A DNA stretch of 64,000 nucleotides from Micromonospora pallida (GTDB lineage: Bacteria; Actinomycetota; Actinomycetes; Mycobacteriales; Micromonosporaceae): assembly GCF_900090325.1 (NCBI RefSeq), contig NZ_FMHW01000002.1:1178001-1242000 (forward strand), written 5' to 3'. The position numbers were made by a program, and so were the translations under genes. Of the stretch, positions 1 through 8,123 are shown in pieces. Numbering within the stretch: position 1 is the first letter of the stretch; each line of letters begins with the position of its first letter. The notes beneath the pieces were generated by a model. It saw only the letters and a list, made by a program, of their open reading frames with translations, had not been told where the DNA came from and did not search any database.

Positions 1-174
1 CAGGTTGCCGTCGCGAGTCACCAGCCCGAGCGCGACCAGCCGCGCCATCACGGATTCCGCAGCCGGCGCCGGCAGCCCGAGCACCTCCGCCATTTCGGCG
101 ACGGTCGCCCGACGTCGCCGCAGCAGCTCGACGTAGACCGACTCGTCCTGCTCGCTGATACCCACCCCGTGCAT
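1..174 (-). CDS. Helix-turn-helix regulator, N-terminal part (cut by window edge)
   Basis: The ATG at 174 opens a frame that stays open to the left edge. The 58 visible residues read as a winged-helix domain of the TrmB-like type: a short lead (EQDESVYVELLRRR), a recognition-type segment (ATVAEMAEVLGLP), then a second helix ending in LVALGLVTRDGNL. In actinomycetes such domains often head LuxR-type regulators with a second helix-turn-helix at the C-terminus, but that part is outside the window. It lies on the same strand as the large operon that ends at 495 but is separated from it by 320 bases and a hairpin, so it is probably a separate transcription unit. Confidence 0.6.
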   Translation of the reverse strand, partial: MHGVGISEQDESVYVELLRRRRATVAEMAEVLGLPAPAAESVMARLVALGLVTRDGNL

Positions 175-494
175 TCGTCACCCAATCCCACCGTCGTTAC
201 GGCGCTGCCCTGCGACGACCAGGCCGTGTCCGGTCGATCGCGCCGCTGTGCGGCGGAGTCCAGACGGCGGTCCGACGAGGCGAAGCTCGTCCGGATACTG
301 GTGTGGTTTCCGGACGAATCGACAACGCCGCCGGTCGCCGCCTGAACCCGTCACAGCCGGAAGATGATCGACAGGACACCACCATGCCGGGCGGCGAGGG
401 CCGGAGGCAATGGCGGGAGAGCGTGGTGTTCCCTGGTCGGGGCCCCGCTGCGGGGACACCGCCCCGCCCCCGCGGCGGGGCCCCGGTCACCGGG
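175..494. other. Intergenic region with terminator, no gene seen
   Basis: This 320-base gap separates the regulator start at 174 from the stop codon of the large operon at 495. Its right third is taken up by the GC-rich hairpin at 435-488. The rest should contain the promoter of the leftward regulator, but I could not pick a convincing -35/-10 pair. Open frames here have no family resemblance and overlap each other on both strands. Confidence 0.5.
435..488 (-). terminator. GC-rich terminator hairpin of the large operon
   Basis: A perfect 10-base inverted repeat (GGGGCCCCGC at 439-448 and GCGGGGCCCC at 475-484) extends to about 14 pairs with G-U wobbles. A second stem (450-455 with 462-467) can form inside the loop. 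There is no T tract, as is usual for actinobacterial terminators. It starts 7 bases after the stop codon of the last operon gene. Confidence 0.7.
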
Positions 495-2327
495 TCAGGG
501 GCGCAGGAAGGTGACCCGTTCGGCGGTTTCGGTGAGCTGGAGGGCCAGATCCCCCGAGTCCACCTCGGCCGCCGGCACCCCCAGGGACCCCGCGATCGCG
601 GCGGCCAACCTAGTCGGGGAAACCGTGCCCCGGGGCCCCAGGGGCAGGGGCCCGACCGGGTCGGGGACCCGCTCCGAGCCTCCCGGGGCCCGCAGGGTCC
701 TGCCGAAGCTGCCGGGGGAGTGCGGCTCCACCGCCAGGTGCTGGGCCTCCGGGGGCTGGTGCAGGTCCAGCCGGGCCAGTTCCCCCTCGAAGAGGCAGAG
801 CAGCACCTCCGGGCTCAGCCGGCGGGTCACCCAGGGGGTCAGGTGTCCGGTGCCGGCCCGGTCGGCGTACCCGTCGACGAGCAGCCCCGGGTAGCCCGAC
901 ACCACCTGGGACCGGATCAGGGCCCCGGTGAGGGTGGGGAACTCCAACGGCAGGGGAGCGGCGGCGTCTCGGGCCTCGTCGGCGGGGCCCAGCCGACCCA
1001 CGCTGACCGCCCCGTCGACCAGGTGTCGGACCCAGCCCTGGTCCACCCCGAGGAACCGGATCGACTCGGCCGGCAGCAGCCCCTCGTCCGGCACCAGGTA
1101 GCCGAAGGGCACCCCCTCGAGCCGGGTCAGCCCGGTCAGCCAGTCCGTTACCCCCGCCGGGAGGGAGTCGTCGATCGGGGCCACCGCCAGGGGGTATCCG
1201 GCGTCGAGGTTGCGGGCGGCGCGCTGGTCCCGGGCGGCCTGCTGGTCCCGGCGGCGACGCCACCCGTACAGGCCGGTGGCGGTGTCCCCACTGCCCAGGG
1301 CCAGCAGCCGGCCGAGCTGCCAGGCGGCGGCGTACCCCAGGTCGAACATGCCCAGCTCCGCATCGAAACGCAGCAGAGCGTCCCCGGACCGTACCGGGGC
1401 CACCGGCCCCGCATCCGTCGGACCGGGCACCAGGGGCCCCCGGTACCAGCCGATGCTGCTCCCGCCCTGCCGGAGCCGGTGCCGGGCTGGCACGAACCCC
1501 TGATCGAGGTACCGGTCAGCGGCGGGCTGCCCGCTGGGGGGAAGCCGGAGGGTGGCCCCCTCCTCGGCGAGGTCCCGGACCAGGGTGGCGAAGGTGTGGT
1601 CGGCGCTCACCGAGGCGAACCGCCAACTCGTCAGGCTGACCAGCCGGACGGTGTCCCCGACCGGGGCGGGTCCCCGATCGAGTGCCCACGACCCGTCGGC
1701 GGCCGGGGTGAACCGGTGCTCCAGGGAGACCAGGTGCACCACGCTGGTCATCCCGGCCGGCGGCAGCCGGGTGCCGACCACCACCGCCGCGTCGGCCGGG
1801 TCGTCCCCCTCGGCCCGGACGTGGGCCAGCAGGGGCAGATCGGCGTAGCCGGGCAGCAGGTCGGCGAGGAGCGCGGCCGGGACGTCGATGACGGTGACCG
1901 GCTCCTCGGCCGACTCGTGGGACTCGGCAGCGACGGCGGCCGGCGGCAGCCAGGGGCCCGCCCCCAGCCGCCCCAGGGGCACCGTCGAGACGGGGGGCGC
2001 CTCCTGCTCGGTGAAGAGCAGCAGGGCCAGCCAGGGCGGGGTCTGCGGGCCGCCTCCCCCCGGGCTGCGTTCCCAGGGCAGGGTGGCCCGCTCCAGCACG
2101 ATGTGCGGCAGCACGGTGGCGTGGTCCCCGACACTCCCCTCGGGCGGGAAGACCGACCGGATGAGGGAGGGGGCCAGGCCGAACCGGTCCCCGGCGACGG
2201 TGAACCGACGGGTCGTGGTGAAGTCCACCGGTTCCAGACTCACCCGCTGGGAGAGGGTGACCTGGTAGTTACCGGCGGCCAGCACCGGGCGGTGCTCGTG
2301 GCGGAAGGTCACCTGGGACTCAGACAT
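495..2327 (-). CDS. Uncharacterised 610-residue protein, last gene of the large operon
   Basis: I do not recognise a named family. The protein begins MSESQVTFRHEHRPVLAAG and has no signal peptide or membrane segment, so it should be cytoplasmic unless exported by a special route. It is rich in Pro, Leu, Trp and aromatic residues. Patches that look conserved are FGLAPSLIRSVFPPEG (about residues 48-63) and PWLALLLFTEQE (about 98-109). The ATG at 2327 overlaps the stop of the upstream giant gene by 8 bases, so translation is probably coupled; the only Shine-Dalgarno-like sequence is a weak GGTGG. It is followed by a strong hairpin, making it the promoter-distal gene. Given the lectin-like and tail-fibre-like proteins upstream, a structural role in a large assembly is possible, but this is inference. 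Confidence 0.85.
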   Translation of the reverse strand: MSESQVTFRHEHRPVLAAGNYQVTLSQRVSLEPVDFTTTRRFTVAGDRFGLAPSLIRSVFPPEGSVGDHATVLPHIVLERATLPWERSPGGGGPQTPPWLALLLFTEQEAPPVSTVPLGRLGAGPWLPPAAVAAESHESAEEPVTVIDVPAALLADLLPGYADLPLLAHVRAEGDDPADAAVVVGTRLPPAGMTSVVHLVSLEHRFTPAADGSWALDRGPAPVGDTVRLVSLTSWRFASVSADHTFATLVRDLAEEGATLRLPPSGQPAADRYLDQGFVPARHRLRQGGSSIGWYRGPLVPGPTDAGPVAPVRSGDALLRFDAELGMFDLGYAAAWQLGRLLALGSGDTATGLYGWRRRRDQQAARDQRAARNLDAGYPLAVAPIDDSLPAGVTDWLTGLTRLEGVPFGYLVPDEGLLPAESIRFLGVDQGWVRHLVDGAVSVGRLGPADEARDAAAPLPLEFPTLTGALIRSQVVSGYPGLLVDGYADRAGTGHLTPWVTRRLSPEVLLCLFEGELARLDLHQPPEAQHLAVEPHSPGSFGRTLRAPGGSERVPDPVGPLPLGPRGTVSPTRLAAAIAGSLGVPAAEVDSGDLALQLTETAERVTFLRP

Positions 2328-5300
2328 GCGCTGCCACCTGGGGGATCGCGTGGAACTGGGTGGTGTCGAAGCCGGCGGGGTCGACTACCGCCGAGGGAAG
2401 CAGGGCGGCGGCGACCGCGCTGCGGGCGGCGGCGACCCCTGGGTCGGCCATCGCCGTCCGGATCGTGGTCGCCCGCGCCGCCGGCCCGTCCGGTACGACC
2501 GGCCGTCGGGGCGGCGGGGCCAGGGTGAGCACCTCCCGGGTGTACAGGGGAGTGTCGGCCTGGAGGGCGGACCGGTCCACCCAGACCGCACGCGCCGGGG
2601 CGGGCGGCCGGGGGCGCAGCTCGTACCCGGTGACCAGGTCCTCCATCAGGGCCGGGTCGGTGACCTGGGGAGTGAGCCGGCCACCCCACAGGGCGAAGGG
2701 CAGCCCCTGACGGACCGGGGTGAAGTCGAACCGGTCCTCGACCGGCATCCCCTCGTGGGTGACCACGATCCGGTGGACGGCGGTGACGGCGCCGGGGGCC
2801 AGGTCGGCCGGGCCGATCCCGAACGCGGTCCGGCCCCCGCCGGTGGGCAGGGCCACCTCCCGTTCCGGGGTGCCCCGGACCGCCCCGCTGGCCGGGATGG
2901 CGCTGTTGGTCGACACGACCAGGGTGGCCGGGTCGACGATCCCCAGCTCCTCGGGGGCGGCCCCGGGGGCGGTGCGGTGGGTCTCGGCCCGTACCGACAG
3001 GTCGAGAATCCGGTCCCGGGGCGGCAGCAGGGTGTCCCGGAACCGGTCCCAGCTCACCGGCGCCGGCTTCGCCCCACCGTTCGCGCCGAAGGAGATGCGC
3101 ACCGTGACGATGTCCAGGTCGATGGCGGCGGCACCGCCGAAGTCCGGGCCCCACAACTGGACGTCGGCGCCGACCTGCACGTTGAGGGTGTGGGTGCCGA
3201 AGAAGCTGAAGGTGTACGACACCCCGATGCTGACCTGCAGGGACGCCTCGTAGTGGTACGGCTGCCAGGAGATCAGGAAGTCCATCGAGGCGTCGAACCC
3301 GGCCCGCAGGGAATCGTCCTGCCACAGGGCGGTGACCCGGCCCCCGGCCATCAGCATGGTGGGGGTCAGCGCGAAGTACCCGGCCCCGGCGATGCTGAAC
3401 TGCTCCGTGATCTGCCAGGCGAAGCCGAGCCGGGGCACCGTCGGGTAGTGGGCGGGTACCGGGAACTGGGGGTGGTAGCCCCCGGCGGTGAGGGCGAAGT
3501 CCCCGGCGTGCTCCCCGGTGAACCAGGTGGCGAAGGCGAACCCCCCGGTCAGGTGGCAGTCCGGGGAGAGCAGGTACGAGGCCCGGGTGAGCTGGGCCTC
3601 CACCGCCAGGTACCCGTCCTCGGGGACCAGGGTGGCCTTGATGGCGAGCTGGATCTGGGCGACCGGTTTGACCGGCCCCGCCCCCGCGTCCGGTGCCGGC
3701 AGCACCACCGTGGCCAGCCCCAGCACGTCCAGCTCGAACCGGTGCCCGAGGGCGGCGGCGACCAGCAGGAAGGCGTCCACCATCTCGAAGGAGTTGACCC
3801 GCAGCCCCACGGCGAGGAAGTAGTCCCCGACCGAGGGCGGCAGGTAGTCGGCGAGGATCCGCAACTCGTCGGCGAGGGTGGTGCCCGGGGGCGGCCCGGT
3901 GACCGCGTCGGCTACCAGGGGGAAGGTCGCCACCTGGTCGATGGCGGGGGCCACGAACCGCCGGTTGTACCCGAACCCGCCCGCCAGCCCCCGTAGCGAC
4001 AGGGCGGGCGGACCGGCGTGCAGGCCGTTGAGGTAGGCGTAGGCGAACAGGGAGGGTCCGGCGGGGAGCTGGACGTAGGCGCCGAGGGCCCCGACGGAGA
4101 AGGACGGGGTCCGGACGCTCAGCCCCCCGCTGTACGCGGTGTAGCTGGCCCCCTCGTACTCGATGGTGTCCTTGCGCAGCGCCCCGTCGATGCGCAGCGG
4201 GACGGTGTCGTAGGCCAGCCCGATCCCGGCCAGGTCGAAGGTGGGCATCGAGAGGGGGTCGGTGGTGGAGACCTCGATGGCGAGGCCGCTCAGGGAGAGG
4301 GTCAGCCCGGCCACGGTGACCGAGGCGTCCAGCAGCAGGGCGACCCGGGCCTCCCGGCCGGGGGACTGCCGGAAGGCCAGGCCGACCCGGGAGATGTGCA
4401 GGGGCCCGAAGGAACGCTGGACGGTGAGCCAGGTGGCGTCGTCGCCGGTCCGTACCGGCGCGGGGCCGCCGCTGGCCGGTGCCGGGGTCACCCCCGGCGG
4501 GCCGCCGACCGGTACCGCCAGGGCCTGGGTGAAGGGCCCGAGCACCAGGGTGGCGTCCACGGTGAACCCGGCGGCGAGGCCCCCGCTGGGCATGTCGGTT
4601 CCCTGCGGGAGCAGGGCGGCCAGGGCGGTGGCCTCGGCCGCGGGCAGGGCGGTGGTGGCGGCGAGCAGCCGCAGGGGGTCCACCCCCATTTTGGTGCCCC
4701 GCAGGTGGTCCCCGACCACCGGGAGCCGCCCCAGGTCCAGGGTGGCGGCGACCTCCACCCCGAAGAGGTACCCGGTGCGGGTGCCGTTGCCGGTGAGGGC
4801 GAACAGGGCCTGACGCAGGTCCAGCCGGATTCCCTCGGGCACGTGCGCGGCGGCGGTGGGGGAGATGGCCCCCACCAGGGATTTCAGGTCGGGCACCGGG
4901 TCGGCGGGCAGGTGCCGGTAGGAGGCGGCGAGCCGGTGGGCGGTGGGGTCCTGGGCGAAGTGCAGCTCCAGGGTGGGGTGGAAGGTTCCGCCTTGGACCG
5001 GTACGGCCAGGTCCAGGGTCCCGGCGACGGAGCGTCGGGCGGTGTCCACGGCCAGGGTGAGGGCCACCTCGGTGCCGTCGACCGGGAACCGGGTCCGTCC
5101 GGTGAGGAAGAGGCGTCGGGCCCCGGTGGAGATCTCGGCGGCCAGATTGTCCACGGTGGACTCGGCAAGGGGGGCCGGCAGGGCCAGCCCGCCGAAGCGG
5201 TCGGCCAGGTCGGCGAAGAGGTGCCCGATGGGGATCTGCTGGTCGGGGCCGGTCTCCCCGGCGAACTCCCAACGCCGGTCGGGGGCCGGGTCGTAGGCGG

Positions 5301-6054
5301 CCTGGACCGTCACCCCGAGCCCGCCCAGCAGCAGCCCCGCCCGGGCGTGGAAGGTGGTGCCGGTGGAGTCGTGCAGCAGGTCGAAGCCGACCTGGGTGAG
5401 CGTGACCTCCTCGGTGATCTGCCAGGCGCCGTCGATGACGATCTCGCCGTCGAAGGAGGCGGGCACGGTGGCCGAGGGCACCACGGCCCCGGCCTGGAAC
5501 CGGGTGACCGTCAGATCCGGGACGTGGTCGGGCTCGAGGCCGGTGAAGTGCTGGTAGACCTCCCGGATGCGCAGGGGCGGGTCGCCGACGCGCAGCCCGC
5601 CGCCGATCTGCCGGGTGGCGGAGTCGGCGACCAGCTCCAGGGTGCCGTCCCGACCGATCCCGAACAGGCCGCCGACCAGGACCGACACCTGGGCGGACGG
5701 GCCGGGAGCGACCACCCGGACGGTCAGGTCGATCTGCTGGAGGGTGAACAGCCCGGGGATCACCTCCCAATCCGCCTCGGTGTACAGGGTCATGGTCAGG
5801 TACTCGACCGGGTTCGCGGCGGTGGGGTTCACCGCGAGGGTGACCGCCCCCAGGGTGATCCCGGCCCCCGGGTCGATGCCGAAGGGCACCGACAGGGTCT
5901 CCAGCCCGACCAGGCCGGCGATGTCGGTCAGGGTCAACGGGCCCAGCTTGCTGAAGTCGGCGGTGAGGACCAGGTCCTCGCTCCAGGAGGCGAGGCGAGC
6001 GTCGATGGTGATCTCGTGGTCCTCGGTGACCCCGGTCATGCTGCCCGCCGACAC
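2320..6054 (-). CDS. Giant beta-rich protein resembling the DUF6603 family (main part)
   Basis: 1244 residues from a GTG at 6054. The C-terminal half matches my memory of DUF6603, a large uncharacterised family of bacteria and some fungi. Recognisable segments are LAGIGLAYDTVPLRIDGAL, the Gly/Tyr-rich GGFGYNRRF, GGYHPQFPVPAHYPTVPRLG, ISWQPYHYEASLQVSIGVSY and FGTHTLNVQVGADVQLWGP. The N-terminal half is a series of beta-strand-like stretches rich in Val, Leu, Gly and Thr. There is no signal peptide or transmembrane helix. The GTG start has no good Shine-Dalgarno sequence and lies inside the upstream gene. Reading upstream in this frame gives ALVLAAGIPVSAGSM, which joins smoothly to the upstream protein if one G is added to the G5 run (plus-strand C5 at 6081-6085). 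I therefore suspect that this and the 6036-6776 gene are one gene of about 1485 residues. Confidence 0.8.
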   Translation of the reverse strand: MSAGSMTGVTEDHEITIDARLASWSEDLVLTADFSKLGPLTLTDIAGLVGLETLSVPFGIDPGAGITLGAVTLAVNPTAANPVEYLTMTLYTEADWEVIPGLFTLQQIDLTVRVVAPGPSAQVSVLVGGLFGIGRDGTLELVADSATRQIGGGLRVGDPPLRIREVYQHFTGLEPDHVPDLTVTRFQAGAVVPSATVPASFDGEIVIDGAWQITEEVTLTQVGFDLLHDSTGTTFHARAGLLLGGLGVTVQAAYDPAPDRRWEFAGETGPDQQIPIGHLFADLADRFGGLALPAPLAESTVDNLAAEISTGARRLFLTGRTRFPVDGTEVALTLAVDTARRSVAGTLDLAVPVQGGTFHPTLELHFAQDPTAHRLAASYRHLPADPVPDLKSLVGAISPTAAAHVPEGIRLDLRQALFALTGNGTRTGYLFGVEVAATLDLGRLPVVGDHLRGTKMGVDPLRLLAATTALPAAEATALAALLPQGTDMPSGGLAAGFTVDATLVLGPFTQALAVPVGGPPGVTPAPASGGPAPVRTGDDATWLTVQRSFGPLHISRVGLAFRQSPGREARVALLLDASVTVAGLTLSLSGLAIEVSTTDPLSMPTFDLAGIGLAYDTVPLRIDGALRKDTIEYEGASYTAYSGGLSVRTPSFSVGALGAYVQLPAGPSLFAYAYLNGLHAGPPALSLRGLAGGFGYNRRFVAPAIDQVATFPLVADAVTGPPPGTTLADELRILADYLPPSVGDYFLAVGLRVNSFEMVDAFLLVAAALGHRFELDVLGLATVVLPAPDAGAGPVKPVAQIQLAIKATLVPEDGYLAVEAQLTRASYLLSPDCHLTGGFAFATWFTGEHAGDFALTAGGYHPQFPVPAHYPTVPRLGFAWQITEQFSIAGAGYFALTPTMLMAGGRVTALWQDDSLRAGFDASMDFLISWQPYHYEASLQVSIGVSYTFSFFGTHTLNVQVGADVQLWGPDFGGAAAIDLDIVTVRISFGANGGAKPAPVSWDRFRDTLLPPRDRILDLSVRAETHRTAPGAAPEELGIVDPATLVVSTNSAIPASGAVRGTPEREVALPTGGGRTAFGIGPADLAPGAVTAVHRIVVTHEGMPVEDRFDFTPVRQGLPFALWGGRLTPQVTDPALMEDLVTGYELRPRPPAPARAVWVDRSALQADTPLYTREVLTLAPPPRRPVVPDGPAARATTIRTAMADPGVAAARSAVAAALLPSAVVDPAGFDTTQFHAIPQVAAHV

Positions 6055-6776
6055 CGGGATGCCCGCCGCGAGGACCAGCGCCCCCGGACCCGGTGGTCGA
6101 GGGTGTGGTAGTTCAGGTCGGGCAGGCCGAACAGCCCGTACCGCAGGTTGGTGAGGGTGAACAGCCCCAGGTCGAGGCCGGCGTCGGCAGGGCCGTACAG
6201 GGCCACGCTCGGCACCAGGGGGGCGGCCGGTGTGATCCCGGGTGGGGCGAGGGAGACCATGGTGATCTCCCCGGAGAGGGGGTGGCTCTCCCCGGGGAAG
6301 AGCAGCCCGACCAGCTCCATCCCGGGCCGGATCAGCAGGTTCCCCTCGAAGGCCATCCAGGTGGCGGTCGGGACGGGGGGCTCCCCGCTCTCCGCGATCA
6401 GGTCGGTGTCCAGGCGCAGGACGGCCCCGCTGAATCGGAGAGTGCCCAGCAGGGTCCCGCGCAGGGGCGGGAACGTGTCGGCCAGGGACCAGTCGGCGGC
6501 CGGCCGCACGATCACCTCCACCCGGCTGACGGTGTCGCCGGTCAGGGTGAACCGGAGGGTCACGTCGGCCCGGTCGAAGGGTGCTCCGGAGCCGGTGCCC
6601 TCGATGGTGACCGGGCCGGGGGCCTCGGCGCGTTCACAGCCGGTCAGCAGCAGCCGGCCGGTGGGCAGGAACCGGCCCAGGTAGGCGGCGGTCGGGGGGT
6701 CCAGGGCGGAGACCGGCAGGTCGAGCCGGCCGGAGGGCACCCCGGCCAGCAGGGTCTCCAGGGCCTCGGGGGTCAT
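6036..6776 (-). CDS. N-terminal part of the DUF6603-like giant protein, or separate 246-residue protein
   Basis: The ATG at 6776 overlaps the stop of the MBL-fold gene (ATGA), and GGGAGAAG upstream is a good ribosome binding site. The product is beta-rich and of unknown function. Up to about residue 232 it reads as ordinary protein (ending GLPDLNYHTLDHRVRG), then abruptly becomes Arg/Ser/Cys-rich (RWSSRRASRCRRAA), which is typical of out-of-frame GC-rich DNA. Adding one base in the run at 6081-6085 continues instead into ALVLAAGIPVSAG and the next gene. The short ending is thus probably an artefact or a frameshift mutation. If it is real, the two proteins would be coupled subunits. Confidence 0.7.
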   Translation of the reverse strand: MTPEALETLLAGVPSGRLDLPVSALDPPTAAYLGRFLPTGRLLLTGCERAEAPGPVTIEGTGSGAPFDRADVTLRFTLTGDTVSRVEVIVRPAADWSLADTFPPLRGTLLGTLRFSGAVLRLDTDLIAESGEPPVPTATWMAFEGNLLIRPGMELVGLLFPGESHPLSGEITMVSLAPPGITPAAPLVPSVALYGPADAGLDLGLFTLTNLRYGLFGLPDLNYHTLDHRVRGRWSSRRASRCRRAA

Positions 6777-8113
6777 GACTTCTTCTCCCAGGTGATGTCG
6801 AGGTCACCGTGGGACCCGGTGATGTAGACCGGGGCCTTGAAGGGGAACTGGAGGGACATCGGGGGATTCCAGTTCTCGGAGTCCCAGGCCCATCCGGAGT
6901 GGGGCGGAGTCTTCTCCCGGCCGCTGTCGATGAACCGTTTGACGTAGCGCTCCACCACGGTCCGGGAGGGCAGGTGGTGACTGGTCACGCCCTCCTTCCC
7001 GGCGCTGATCAGGGCTTTCTCCTTCGGGTCCACCAGGTTCACGAACTCCAGGGAGGAAGAGGTGCGGTTGCTGCCGTGGTGGGCGATGTGGACGACGTCG
7101 ACGTTCTTCAGCCGGGTCCGGTTCTGGGCGGCGTACATCCCCCGGCGCATGAGGTGGTGCTCGGTGCTGCGGGTCGAGTCCCCGCAGAGCAGCAGCTTCT
7201 TGCCGAAGACCTCCACCAGGAGCACCACGCTGCCCCGGTTCTTGCCCGGGTCTCCGTCTTTCTTGTAATTGTTCACGACCCCGGAGGCCAGGATGGTCAC
7301 CGTGCAGGCCGGGTCAGTCTCGGCCACGATCCGGATGCCGCCCTGGGCGTCGAGGCAGTCGATGTCGGTGGCGGTCATCGCCGCCGGTAGGGCGATCCCC
7401 TCCAGGGTCGTCTCCCCGGCCACCTCACCCTTGTTCAGTTTCTTGTCGGGGTCGACCGCGTTGTGGACCACCTTGCGGATCAGGTTCTCGTTCACGATGT
7501 GCTGACGCACCCAGGTATTGGCGGTGCCGTAGTCGGCGAAGTTCCCGCTGTGGTAGACCCGGCCGACCTGGATCTTGTAAGGCTTGTCGGCGAGCACCGT
7601 GGCGAGCTGGTTGTAGTGGTCCTCGTCGGAGTGGGTGAAGATCAGGATGTCGATGAGCTGGGCCCTCGGGGTCGTGCCGAAGACGGTGGTGGTCTGCGCC
7701 GGGCCCAGGAACTTCGGATCCTCCAGGCAGTCCCGCACCCGCTTGGTGTAGACATCGGCCTCGGAGTCGTCCATCTCCTTCGAGGTGGAGCCGCAGTCGA
7801 TGAGGATCATCCGCCCACCCGGGGTGCTCAGCACGATGCAGTCCCCCTGCCCCACCTTGATCATGCGGGCGTAGAACTTCCGGTCCCCCCGGTTGCCGGG
7901 GGCGGCCGGGGGCCGCTTGCTGACCTCGTCCTCCCAGAGCTTGGACAGGGCTGCGGCCTCCCTCCGGAGCCTTGCCTCGTGCTCCTCCTGCAGCTTGATC
8001 CGCTTTTTTTTGGACTCCTTGCGGCTCTTGTGGAGAATCGTCTCCCCGTCTCTCAGGCCGAGGTCGTAGTCGGCCGTCTTCCGCTTGCGCGTCGGAGGGT
8101 TCGGGCTGGTCAT
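6773..8113 (-). CDS. ComEC-like metallo-beta-lactamase-fold hydrolase
   Basis: 446 residues. The ATG at 8113 is preceded by GAGGAG six bases away, so I prefer it to an upstream alternative at 8170. Residues 25-65 form a Lys/Arg/Glu-rich, probably coiled-coil helix (KSRKESKKKRIKLQEEHEAR). From about residue 80 comes an MBL fold of the ComEC/Rec2 soluble-domain type: VGQGDCIVLSTPGG, ILIDCGS, the metal motif THSDEDH (residues 160-166, the HxDxDH variant), LLLCGDS (metal-bridging Asp) and IAHHGSN (distal His pair). All key ligands are present, so it should be an active phosphoesterase, nuclease-like or lipid-hydrolase enzyme; the substrate is unknown. No membrane domain is present, unlike true ComEC. 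It is the only recognisable enzyme in the operon. The next gene overlaps by ATGA. Confidence 0.85.
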   Translation of the reverse strand: MTSPNPPTRKRKTADYDLGLRDGETILHKSRKESKKKRIKLQEEHEARLRREAAALSKLWEDEVSKRPPAAPGNRGDRKFYARMIKVGQGDCIVLSTPGGRMILIDCGSTSKEMDDSEADVYTKRVRDCLEDPKFLGPAQTTTVFGTTPRAQLIDILIFTHSDEDHYNQLATVLADKPYKIQVGRVYHSGNFADYGTANTWVRQHIVNENLIRKVVHNAVDPDKKLNKGEVAGETTLEGIALPAAMTATDIDCLDAQGGIRIVAETDPACTVTILASGVVNNYKKDGDPGKNRGSVVLLVEVFGKKLLLCGDSTRSTEHHLMRRGMYAAQNRTRLKNVDVVHIAHHGSNRTSSSLEFVNLVDPKEKALISAGKEGVTSHHLPSRTVVERYVKRFIDSGREKTPPHSGWAWDSENWNPPMSLQFPFKAPVYITGSHGDLDITWEKKS

Positions 8114-8123
8114 GCTGCTCTCC

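Noticed and set aside
303..2528. Long plus-strand frame of 741 codons opposite the last operon gene
   Set aside because: It is Gly/Pro/Arg/Gln-rich without any domain, and mirrors the minus-strand gene, which has sensible composition and coupled starts. Such antisense frames are normal in GC-rich DNA.
4018..6111. Plus-strand frame of 697 codons opposite the DUF6603-like gene
   Set aside because: Low-complexity Gly/Asp/Gln composition, no ribosome binding site and no family resemblance.
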